Positions 1 through 5,517 of a stretch of 5,658 nt of DNA are shown in pieces. Positions within the stretch are counted from its first letter, which is position 1. Each line of letters begins with the position of its first letter. Source of the stretch: an uncultured Actinomycetes bacterium (GTDB lineage: Bacteria > Actinomycetota > Actinomycetes > Nanopelagicales > Nanopelagicaceae); assembly GCA_903907665.1 (NCBI GenBank), contig CAIVOW010000056.1, forward strand, positions 1 through 5,658, given 5' to 3'. The position numbers and the translations under genes are program-made. The notes beneath the pieces were generated by a model. It did no database searches and had not been told where the DNA came from. It was given only the letters and a program-made list of their open reading frames with translations.

Positions 1-78
1 ACCAGGGTCTTGGCCTTCAAGCCAAGCCCCGGTTACTAGATGCTGGTGATCATGCTGGTGATCTGAAGTTTGAGACAT
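1..78 (-). CDS. metX: Homoserine O-acetyltransferase, N-terminal fragment cut by the window edge
   Basis: Only the first 26 codons are visible: an ATG at 78-76 opens a frame that runs off the left edge. The fragment holds TGAWLEGQDPG, which resembles the start of actinobacterial MetX proteins (TGAW-x-E/P-G-x-x-PG just before the alpha/beta-hydrolase core). The catalytic residues lie outside the window. MetX transfers acetyl from acetyl-CoA to L-homoserine, giving O-acetylhomoserine, the substrate of the MetY enzyme encoded 17 bases upstream; the metY-metX order is common in Actinobacteria. The short gap, same strand and absence of a terminator indicate one transcript under the SAM-IV riboswitch. 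No strong Shine-Dalgarno sequence precedes the ATG (only a weak AGTAGG near the metY stop), so translational coupling is plausible. Residues 7-14 read DHQHDHQH, from a perfect DNA repeat. The call rests on a short motif plus context. Confidence 0.75.
   Translation of the reverse strand, partial: MSQTSDHQHDHQHLVTGAWLEGQDPG
40..63 (-). repeat. Perfect 12-bp tandem duplication (2 copies) inside the metX start
   Basis: On the minus strand the unit GATCACCAGCAT occurs twice back to back with no mismatch. Being 12 bp it keeps the frame and encodes Asp-His-Gln-His twice (MetX residues 7-14). It lies in the poorly conserved N-terminal extension before the TGAW motif, where length variation should be tolerated. 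A recent slippage duplication is the simplest explanation. Confidence 0.9.
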
Positions 79-95
79 GGGAAAGAATCGCGCAC

Positions 96-1415
96 CTACT
101 TGGCAGCTGCGAAACCACCCTCTATGTCTGCCTTGATATCAACAATATTTTCCAGTCCCACCGATAGACGAACAAGACCAGGTGTCACACCTGCTGCCAA
201 TTGCTCGTCGGCGCTCAATTGAGAGTGCGTTGTTGATGCTGGGTGAATGGCCAGCGATCGAACGTCTCCAATATTTGCTACATGCGAATGCAGCACAAGT
301 GCCTCAATGAATTTCTTACCTGCTTCAATTCCACCCTTCAATTCAAAGGAGAGTACTGAGCCGCTGCCCTTTGGCGAATACTTAGTTGCAAGTGCGTGCC
401 AAGGAGATGAAGGCAGAGTTGCATAGTTGACTTTCTCAACCTGCGGTTGCTTCTCGAGCCATGCTGCCAACTCTTTTGCGTTATTTACGTGGCGCTCGAT
501 ACGCAAGGAGAGCGTCTCTAGGCCTTGAGCCAATAGCCACGCGTTAAATGGGCTCACAGCTGCACCAGTATCGCGAAGCAATTGAAGGCGAATCTTGAAA
601 ATGTAAGAAAGGTTTGCCCCGAATGCTGAACCAACCCCGAGTGCATCTGCATACACAAGGCCGTGATATGAAGGATCTGGCTCATTGAAACCAGGGAACT
701 TAACCTTATGTTGGGCATAGTCAAAATTGCCAGCATCCACGATTGCGCCAACCACAGCTGTTCCGTGGCCAGATAAGAACTTAGTCGCTGAGTGGACGAC
801 CACATCTGCGCCATATTCAAATGGACGAATCAAGAATGGTGTTGCAACTGTATTGTCCACGATGAGAGGCACGTTATTTTCGTGTGCAATCTTGGCGACA
901 GTTTCAATATCTAAAATATCGTTCTTCGGATTTGCAATTGTCTCCCCGAAGAATGCTTTGGTGTTGGGGCGAACGGCCTTGCGCCATGATTCTGGATCGC
1001 CAGGATTTTCAACGAATGTAACTTCGATTCCAAATTTCTTGAGGGTGTAATGGAAAAGGTTGTAAGTACCACCATAGAGGCTAGGTGAGGAGACTATGTG
1101 GTCGCCTGCTTCGGCAACGTTTTGAATTGCATACGTAGTGGCAGCAGACCCAGAAGCAACCAACAGTGCTGCGACGCCACCTTCAAGTGAAGCAATGCGT
1201 TGCTCAACAGCATCTTGGGTTGGGTTCATGATGCGTGTATAAATATTTCCAAGCTCTGCTAATCCAAAAAGATTTGCCGCATGTGTTGTATCGCGGAATT
1301 GGTAAGCAGTAGTTTGGTAAATCGGCAGAGCGCGTGCACCAGTTGCTGGATCTGGAACTTGCCCAGCATGGATTTGGCGTGTTTCAAACGATGACTTAGT
1401 TAAATCAAAAGACAT
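96..1415 (-). CDS. metY: O-acetylhomoserine aminocarboxypropyltransferase (O-acetylhomoserine sulfhydrylase), PLP-dependent
   Basis: Makes L-homocysteine and acetate from O-acetyl-L-homoserine and sulfide, the direct sulfhydrylation route to methionine; cytosolic, expected to be a tetramer. The 439-residue product covers the whole Cys/Met-metabolism PLP fold. Visible family motifs are HAGQ (16-19), YTRIMNPT (59-66, Tyr and Arg for PLP phosphate contact from the neighbouring subunit), SGSAA (88-92), SLYGGTY (112-118, Tyr stacking on PLP), VDNT (186-189, Asp to the pyridine nitrogen), SATKFLSGHGT (209-219, Lys212 as Schiff-base lysine), HPASTTHSQL (391-400) and LVRLSVGLE (414-422). The length and the insertion around GFNEPDPSYHGL (242-253) fit MetY rather than the shorter MetB/MetC/MetZ enzymes. 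The frame stays open upstream to 1505, but the start at 1415 is preferred: it has an AGGAG seven bases upstream, the family N-terminus begins here, and the extension would run into the riboswitch. It is followed by metX. Confidence 0.95.
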   Translation of the reverse strand: MSFDLTKSSFETRQIHAGQVPDPATGARALPIYQTTAYQFRDTTHAANLFGLAELGNIYTRIMNPTQDAVEQRIASLEGGVAALLVASGSAATTYAIQNVAEAGDHIVSSPSLYGGTYNLFHYTLKKFGIEVTFVENPGDPESWRKAVRPNTKAFFGETIANPKNDILDIETVAKIAHENNVPLIVDNTVATPFLIRPFEYGADVVVHSATKFLSGHGTAVVGAIVDAGNFDYAQHKVKFPGFNEPDPSYHGLVYADALGVGSAFGANLSYIFKIRLQLLRDTGAAVSPFNAWLLAQGLETLSLRIERHVNNAKELAAWLEKQPQVEKVNYATLPSSPWHALATKYSPKGSGSVLSFELKGGIEAGKKFIEALVLHSHVANIGDVRSLAIHPASTTHSQLSADEQLAAGVTPGLVRLSVGLENIVDIKADIEGGFAAAK

Positions 1416-1422
1416 TAAACTT

Positions 1423-1427
1423 CTCCT
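1423..1427 (-). promoter_or_regulatory. Shine-Dalgarno site of metY
   Basis: On the minus strand AAAAGGAGAA precedes the ATG at 1415, with AGGAG ending seven bases before it. This decides the metY start against the 30-codon upstream extension. The site is also the likely target of regulation, because CTCCT (1443-1439) just upstream can pair with it. Confidence 0.85.
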
Positions 1428-1482
1428 TTTTGAAAGACAGGAGGGCCAAACCACTTCATCCTTGAAATCAGTCGAGTGGCCC
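1423..1482 (-). promoter_or_regulatory. Putative expression platform of the SAM-IV riboswitch, with anti-SD and competing hairpins
   Basis: Between the aptamer and the metY start three pairings can be drawn on the minus strand. GGGCCA (1482-1477) pairs with TGGCCC (1448-1443). CCACT (1479-1475) pairs with AGTGG (1455-1451) and is exclusive with the first, because both use bases 1477-1479. CTCCT (1443-1439) pairs with the ribosome-binding AGGAG (1427-1423) across an 11-base loop. No stem followed by a U-run is seen before the start codon. This favours control of translation initiation over transcription termination. The mechanism is inferred from complementarity only; no folding energies were computed. 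Confidence 0.45.
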
Positions 1483-1590
1483 ACGCTTGCCGATGCACTT
1501 TGCATGCGGCCTGGTCTTCACCCGGAGCACCCCACCGTGGTGGAGGGTTGCCGTCCAGTAAGCCGGGGCTAAACACTGGAACTCGTGACC
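1478..1590 (-). ncRNA. SAM-IV riboswitch aptamer in the metY leader
   Basis: On the minus strand the leader starts GGTCACGAG and carries the SAM-IV hallmarks in order: the core hairpin CCAGT...ACTGG enclosing AGCCCCGGCT, the joining GGCAACCCTCCA, the CCAC/GTGG hairpin, GTGCTCCGGGTGAAGACC, a variable hairpin (GCCG-C-ATGCA, loop AAG, TGCAT-CGGC) and the closing GGCAAGCGTGGGCC. The mycobacterial SAM-IV sequence, recalled from memory, has CCAGC/GCTGG where this one has CCAGT/ACTGG, flanked by G-C where this one has T-A, so the helix is kept by compensatory changes. SAM-IV RNAs bind S-adenosylmethionine and normally lower expression of sulfur and methionine genes in Actinobacteria; here the target is metY, probably with metX. 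One oddity is that the closing P1 helix shows only GGTC/GACC, two pairs fewer than in the recalled reference. Confidence 0.93.
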
Positions 1591-1597
1591 TGTCCGA

Positions 1598-1627
1598 ATA
1601 TTAAACGATTAAGAGTTTTCGCGCCAA
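1598..1627 (-). promoter_or_regulatory. Putative sigma-70-type promoter of metY-metX inside the nadE 3' end
   Basis: On the minus strand TTGGCG (1627-1622) and TAATAT (1603-1598) form a -35/-10-like pair with an 18-base spacer. The -10 fits the TAnnnT pattern. A start seven or eight bases downstream would fall at 1591-1590, the first base of the aptamer P1 strand. The -35 lies in the last nadE codons (Asn-Trp-Arg) and the -10 just after its stop. The match is only 4 of 6 bases in each box; the positional fit to the riboswitch start is the stronger argument. Read-through from nadE is an alternative or additional source of transcript. Confidence 0.5.
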
Positions 1628-3297
1628 TTACTAGTGATGGGCAATCTGCGGTCTTTGCCAAATGCACGGCCCGAAATTTTCGTTCCAGGCGGGTATTGCC
1701 TTCGCTTATATTCAGCAGCATCCACCATTCGAACCGTCCTAGTTGCAAGGTCTTTGCTAAAGCCGGCAGCCAGCAAACCCTCAAGCCCGCCATCGCCATC
1801 GATATAAATCGTGAGCATCTGATCGAGCTGCTCGTAATCTGGAAGTGAGTCACTATCTTTTTGATTGGGGCGAAGCTCAGCCGATGGTTCTTTGAGAATC
1901 GAATTCTCTGGGATGGGAGGAGTTTCTCCCCGTTCTAACGCGTAGGCGTTACGCCACTTGGCGATCTCCCATACCTGGATTTTAAATAGATCTTTGATTG
2001 GGGCATATCCCCCAACCGCGTCTCCATACATGGTCGAATACCCAACAGCCAGTTCTGATTTGTTACCTGTCGCCAATACCAGGTGTCCCTCTTGATTAGA
2101 TATTCCCATCAACGTAGTTCCGCGAACACGTGCTTGCACATTCTCTTCAGCTATTCCATGTAGGCCAAGATTCTTTACGAACTCGTTGACCATAGGTTGA
2201 ATTGGGATAATCCGATGATTCAATCCAATGCGGTGGGCAAGATCAGCGGCATCATGCAATGAGTGCTCGGAGGAATATTTGCTGGGAAGTGCCACGCCGT
2301 ACACACGCGCTGCGCCGATCGCATCAGCGGCGATTGCTGCTGTCACTGCCGAATCAATCCCCCCGGATAATCCAAGAATGACACTTGGAAAACGATTTTT
2401 CTCTACGTAATCCCGAAGGCCAACAACGAGTGCCTGCCAAATCTCTGCTGCCTCCTCCAACCGGTTGGAGTTATGAAGGACCAGCTTTTCATAAGACGGA
2501 AGTGGGTCTTGTGAAATCACAAGATCGGGTGTCGATGTTTGCGCAATGCAATCAATATCAGCGACAATCAAACAGTCCTCGAACTGTGGCGCTCGAACAA
2601 TAATTTTGCCCGCTGAATCAACAATCAGACTATCCCCATCAAAAACCAAATCATCTTGGCCTCCTGTCATGTTGACGTAGGCAAGTGGGGCTCCAAGTTC
2701 TGTTGCACGTTTTTGGACTAATGCTGCTCGAACATCATCCTTATTTCTTTCGAACGGTGATCCATTTGGCACTACGACTAATCCTGGAGTACGCGCTGCT
2801 AAATCGGCGATCGGTCCATCAAATCGCCAAATATCTTCACAGATAGCGACACCTATATCAATGCCATGCAGGCGAAATACAAGTGAGTCTGTGCCCGGAA
2901 TAAAATTTCGGAATTCATCAAAGACGCCATAGTTGGGAAGATGGTGCTTGATGTAGGTGGCGAGAATTTCTCCGTTATGGATTAAAGCGATGGCATTCTG
3001 CGGCTTACCGTCCGGGCTCTCTTCTAAATATCCGATCACCGCCACAAGGTCTGGTGGAAGTTGGGGGGCTAATTCTTTGATTGCCTTTTTAGATGCTTGG
3101 CGAAAAGTTGAACGTAGTGCCAGATCTTCAACCGGGTAGCCTGTTAAAACCATCTCTGGGTAAAGAATTAAATGTGCTCCTGCAGAGTGGGCCAGCTGCG
3201 CTTGATTGAGGATTTTTGCAGCATTAGCTCCCAAGTCACCCACGGTCGGATTTAGCTGGGCAAGGGCAACTCGCAACTGAGCCGGCGCCGATGTCAT
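1609..3297 (-). CDS. nadE: Glutamine-dependent NAD+ synthetase (nitrilase-type amidase fused to NAD synthase)
   Basis: Last step of NAD+ synthesis: nicotinic acid adenine dinucleotide is adenylated with ATP and amidated with ammonia released from glutamine. The 562-residue protein has two domains. Residues 5-255 are a nitrilase-fold glutaminase with the Glu-Lys-Cys triad visible as Glu48 (YPEM), Lys117 (YIKHHLPNYGVFDE) and Cys153 (AICEDIW). Residues about 268-550 are the synthetase, with the ATP-binding PP-loop LGLSGGIDSAVT (309-320), ENVQARVRG (385-393), LATGNKSELAVGYSTMYGD (408-426) and SAELRPNQKDSDSLPDYE (472-489). The size matches the shorter bacterial two-domain form, not the roughly 680-residue mycobacterial type. 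The only reasonable start is the ATG at 3297: a stop precedes it in frame with no other start codon between. The nearest clear purine-rich SD (AAAGGAA) is about 18 bases upstream, which is unusually far. Transcribed divergently from panB; the metY promoter appears to overlap its 3' end. Confidence 0.95.
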   Translation of the reverse strand: MTSAPAQLRVALAQLNPTVGDLGANAAKILNQAQLAHSAGAHLILYPEMVLTGYPVEDLALRSTFRQASKKAIKELAPQLPPDLVAVIGYLEESPDGKPQNAIALIHNGEILATYIKHHLPNYGVFDEFRNFIPGTDSLVFRLHGIDIGVAICEDIWRFDGPIADLAARTPGLVVVPNGSPFERNKDDVRAALVQKRATELGAPLAYVNMTGGQDDLVFDGDSLIVDSAGKIIVRAPQFEDCLIVADIDCIAQTSTPDLVISQDPLPSYEKLVLHNSNRLEEAAEIWQALVVGLRDYVEKNRFPSVILGLSGGIDSAVTAAIAADAIGAARVYGVALPSKYSSEHSLHDAADLAHRIGLNHRIIPIQPMVNEFVKNLGLHGIAEENVQARVRGTTLMGISNQEGHLVLATGNKSELAVGYSTMYGDAVGGYAPIKDLFKIQVWEIAKWRNAYALERGETPPIPENSILKEPSAELRPNQKDSDSLPDYEQLDQMLTIYIDGDGGLEGLLAAGFSKDLATRTVRMVDAAEYKRRQYPPGTKISGRAFGKDRRLPITSNWRENS

Positions 3298-3406
3298 GCA
3301 GATAAGCCTAGCGAGTTCCTTTCAAATCGTGATTTAGGTCTAGACTTTTAGCACCAGTAAGACGGGGACCCCTAGGGCACCGATCGACAGAACAGGTGGA
3401 TTTCAG
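3298..3406. promoter_or_regulatory. Divergent intergenic region between nadE and panB
   Basis: These 109 bases must supply promoters in both directions. On the plus strand the best -10-like word is TAGACT (3341-3346), with only a poor -35 (CTTTCA around 3319-3324); it would give a panB leader of about 50 bases. On the minus strand TAGGCT (3311-3306) stands seven bases before the nadE ATG and could serve a leaderless transcript, but it is weak. The region also holds the palindrome CCCTAGGG (3370-3377), overlapping GGGGACCCC (3364-3372), and CGATCG (3381-3386). No known operator or riboswitch was recognised. Confidence 0.4.
3394..3400 (+). promoter_or_regulatory. Shine-Dalgarno site of panB
   Basis: AGGTGGA ends six bases before the ATG at 3407. 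It supports that start and shows that panB, unlike its neighbours nadE and the transporter, has an ordinary well-placed ribosome-binding site. Confidence 0.7.
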
Positions 3407-4201
3407 ATGGCTCGTACAACAATTTCGGATTTGGCTGCCAAGAAAAAGCGCGGCGAAAAGTGGGCAGCCCTCACATGCTATGAGCAGATGAGCGCTTCAG
3501 TCTTTGAAGATGCTCAAATCCCAGTGCTCCTTGTTGGAGATTCAGCCGGTAACAACTTCCTCGGGGAAGAGAACACGATTCCGGTAACAGTCGATGAATT
3601 GATTCCATTGGCCAGAGCTGTTGTTCGTGGCAATTCAACCGCTCTTGTCGTGGCAGATTTCCCGTTCGGATCCTACGAATCCTCCATTACCCAAGCACTT
3701 GAAACAGGAGTCCGATTCTTTAAAGAAGCGAAAGTGCAAGCAATAAAACTTGAGGGCGGCCAGCGAATCGTGCCGCAGATTGAAGCTCTTATTGGTGCGG
3801 GTATGCCCGTAATGGGACACCTTGGTTTAACGCCTCAGTCGGTGCATGCACTTGGAGGATTTAAAGTTCAGGGGCGAGGGGCAGATGGCGAAAGAATTAA
3901 AGCTGATGCACGCGCACTTCAAGCCGCTGGGGTCTTTGCCATTGTGCTTGAACTTGTGCCAGCCGAATTAGCTGCTGAAATCTCCGCCGAGTTATCCATC
4001 CCAATCATTGGTATCGGGGCTGGTAGCGGAACAGATGCGCAAATACTGGTCTGGACTGACCTAATGGGACTCACGCAAAATCCACCTAAATTTGCACGTG
4101 CGTATGCCGACCTTCGAAGGACCATGAAAGATGCCGCGATTGAATGGCAGAAGGATGTTGCTGCCAATGTTTTTCCTAGTGAAGCAGAGACCTTCCATTA
4201 G
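3407..4201 (+). CDS. panB: 3-methyl-2-oxobutanoate hydroxymethyltransferase (ketopantoate hydroxymethyltransferase)
   Basis: Transfers a hydroxymethyl group from 5,10-methylenetetrahydrofolate to 2-oxoisovalerate, giving ketopantoate, the first committed step to pantothenate and CoA; cytosolic, a (beta/alpha)8 barrel that normally forms decamers. All 264 residues are present, a typical length. Visible active-site motifs are VGDS (43-46, Asp45 as metal ligand), VVADFPFGSYE (81-91, Asp84 as second metal ligand), IKLEGG (113-118, Lys114 and Glu116), GHLGLTPQS (137-145), GGFKVQGRG (150-158), LELVPAELA (181-189, Glu182 as likely general base) and IGIGAGSGTDAQILVWTD (201-218). The VGDSA and FGSYE versions and the C-terminal VFPSEAETFH match the actinobacterial branch rather than E. 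coli PanB (VGDSLGM). The usual partner panC is not adjacent; the next gene is a transporter 29 bases on. Confidence 0.95.
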   Translation: MARTTISDLAAKKKRGEKWAALTCYEQMSASVFEDAQIPVLLVGDSAGNNFLGEENTIPVTVDELIPLARAVVRGNSTALVVADFPFGSYESSITQALETGVRFFKEAKVQAIKLEGGQRIVPQIEALIGAGMPVMGHLGLTPQSVHALGGFKVQGRGADGERIKADARALQAAGVFAIVLELVPAELAAEISAELSIPIIGIGAGSGTDAQILVWTDLMGLTQNPPKFARAYADLRRTMKDAAIEWQKDVAANVFPSEAETFH

Positions 4202-4218
4202 TTTGAAGGTGCACCCTG

Positions 4219-4224
4219 TAGATT
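4219..4224 (+). promoter_or_regulatory. Possible -10 element for a leaderless transporter mRNA
   Basis: TAGATT fits TAnnnT and ends six bases before the GTG at 4231, so a normal start point would coincide with the start codon. Leaderless GTG/ATG transcripts are frequent in Actinobacteria. No convincing -35 box lies 16-18 bases upstream. The only SD-like sequence, GAAGG at 4205-4209, is 21 bases from the GTG. Co-transcription from panB is equally possible. Confidence 0.35.
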
Positions 4225-4230
4225 CCAACT

Positions 4231-5499
4231 GTGCCTAAATTCGTACTAGATCTCTCACCCCTTCGAAAGTATCGAGATCTCAGGCTCTTGTTCGCATCCG
4301 GCATGATTACTCGCCTGGGATCGGCAATGACCTTGGTGGCGCTCCCTTTTCAAATCAAAATTTTGACCAATTCGTACATTGCCGTTGGACTCATGGGCGC
4401 AGTGGAACTCATTCCACTCATCCTCTTTGGACTGTATGGCGGCGTACTGGCAGATGCCGTAGATCGAAAGAAAATGATCCTATTTTCTGAAGCAGCAGCT
4501 CTCCTCATGACCATGGTGTTACTCATTAATGCACTACTACCAAACCCTCACATCATCATTCTCTATGTTGTCGCGGCAACTTTCGCCGCTCTCGATGGAT
4601 TAGCCGGTCCCAGCCTTGGCGCGATGCTGCCTCGAATTGTTCCGCACCAAGATATGCAAGCAGCTAATGCGTTGATGAGTTTGCGATGGCAGTTTGGTGC
4701 AGTAATCGGTCCCGCTATTGGCGGCATTGTTGTTTCAACTGCGGGTGTTCGTGCTGGATATGCATTAGATGTTGCAAGCTACATGATTTCGTTACTTTTC
4801 ATGGTGCGCATTCGCCCCTTTCCGCCGGGTGCAAAAAGTGTGGCCCCAAGCTTTAAAAGCCTTATAGATGGCCTTCAATACGCGGTTTCGAGAAAAGATT
4901 TATTGGGTACTTATCTGGTTGATTTGTCTGCGATGTTTTTTGCAATGCCTAACGCCCTTTTTCCTTTTTGGGCCGACTCAATGCATGCTCGGTGGGCGCT
5001 CGGACTTTTTTATTCTGCCGGAACGGTCGGGGCGATCATCATCACCCTGACCTCTGGTTGGATGAATCACTATCCCCATCACGGCCGAGCAGTCATGTGG
5101 GCTGCCATCGGATGGGGTATCTCTATATCGATTGCCGGAATATTCAACTCGCTCTTTGTCGTGCTTTTCTTTCTCGCTCTAGCCGGTGCTTCCGACCAGA
5201 TCAGTGCACAATTTAGAAATCTGATGTGGAACCAATCAATTGCCGACGAATATCGCGGGCGCTTGGGAGGTATAGAGCTCTTGTCTTTTTCGGTTGGGCC
5301 ACTCGGAGGGCAGATGAGAGCCGGAACAATGGCGGCGTGGACAAATTTGCGCACTTCAGTGGTCTCTGGAGGCATATTTTGCATCGGATTTATAGTTTTA
5401 GCGGCGATTTCGCTACCAAAATTCAGAAAATACGATGTTAGGACCAATGAATACGTCCTTCAGAAACAATCTGAATCAAATAATTCGCAAGAAAATTGA
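4231..5499 (+). CDS. MFS transporter of the EntS-like MFS_3 (DHA3) type, substrate unknown
   Basis: A 422-residue inner-membrane protein with about twelve hydrophobic segments (roughly 17-40, 48-73, 83-102, 106-127, 150-170, 174-192, 223-246, 256-277, 287-304, 306-325, 346-366, 376-396), probably a proton-driven exporter. Family marks are the N-terminal LRKYRDLRLLFASGMITRLG (11-30); motif A between helices 2 and 3, GGVLADAVDRKK (70-81); AVIGPAIGG (157-165) in helix 5; DVASYMIS (180-187) in helix 6; and RNLMWNQSIADEYRGRLGG (329-347) before helix 11, the counterpart of the RN...P-DE-RGRV stretch of the EntS/MFS_3 group. The C-terminal tail is hydrophilic (KQSESNNSQEN). A TAG at 4219-4221 lies in frame, so GTG 4231 is the first practical start and fits the family N-terminus. 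It follows panB by 29 bases on the same strand, so co-expression is possible. EntS relatives export siderophores, drugs or other metabolites; none can be chosen from this sequence. Confidence 0.88.
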   Translation: MPKFVLDLSPLRKYRDLRLLFASGMITRLGSAMTLVALPFQIKILTNSYIAVGLMGAVELIPLILFGLYGGVLADAVDRKKMILFSEAAALLMTMVLLINALLPNPHIIILYVVAATFAALDGLAGPSLGAMLPRIVPHQDMQAANALMSLRWQFGAVIGPAIGGIVVSTAGVRAGYALDVASYMISLLFMVRIRPFPPGAKSVAPSFKSLIDGLQYAVSRKDLLGTYLVDLSAMFFAMPNALFPFWADSMHARWALGLFYSAGTVGAIIITLTSGWMNHYPHHGRAVMWAAIGWGISISIAGIFNSLFVVLFFLALAGASDQISAQFRNLMWNQSIADEYRGRLGGIELLSFSVGPLGGQMRAGTMAAWTNLRTSVVSGGIFCIGFIVLAAISLPKFRKYDVRTNEYVLQKQSESNNSQEN

Positions 5500-5517
5500 T
5501 TCCGACATCATTTTTTT
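5491..5517 (+). terminator. Weak rho-independent terminator-like hairpin after the transporter
   Basis: Overlapping the stop codon, TGAT (5497-5500) pairs with ATCA (5507-5510) around the loop TCCGAC. After a single T-T mismatch, AAAA (5492-5495) pairs with the start of a seven-T run (5511-5517). The order stem then T-tract is right for a terminator, but the stem has a single G-C pair and may not be stable enough. Confidence 0.28.

Noticed and set aside
1..33. GC-rich hairpin CTTGGC-loop-GCCAAG (9-26) with flanking pairs, at first read as a metY terminator or a tRNA anticodon arm
   Set aside because: It lies within the metX coding frame, has no T-run on the minus strand, and the loop size does not fit a tRNA.
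3..164. Open plus-strand frame at the left edge, possibly the end of a convergent gene
   Set aside because: It overlaps the metX start and the metY 3' end on the opposite strand and shows no recognisable protein motif.
554..1050. Overlapping open frames within metY
   Set aside because: They sit inside a strongly conserved enzyme gene, have no motifs of their own, and behave as chance frames.
1416..1505. A 30-codon upstream extension of metY starting at 1505
   Set aside because: It translates the 3' part of the riboswitch and its expression platform, has no family similarity, and the start at 1415 has a good SD.
3407..4201. PanB motif VGDSAGNNFLGEENT as a damaged active site, because it differs from the E. 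coli VGDSLGM version
   Set aside because: The metal-binding Asp is kept and actinobacterial PanB proteins normally have VGDSA here, so this is lineage variation.
5079..5447. 122-codon minus-strand frame antisense to the transporter
   Set aside because: It mirrors the transporter reading frame, has no recognisable domain and no clear ribosome-binding site, while the plus-strand frame has full MFS motifs.
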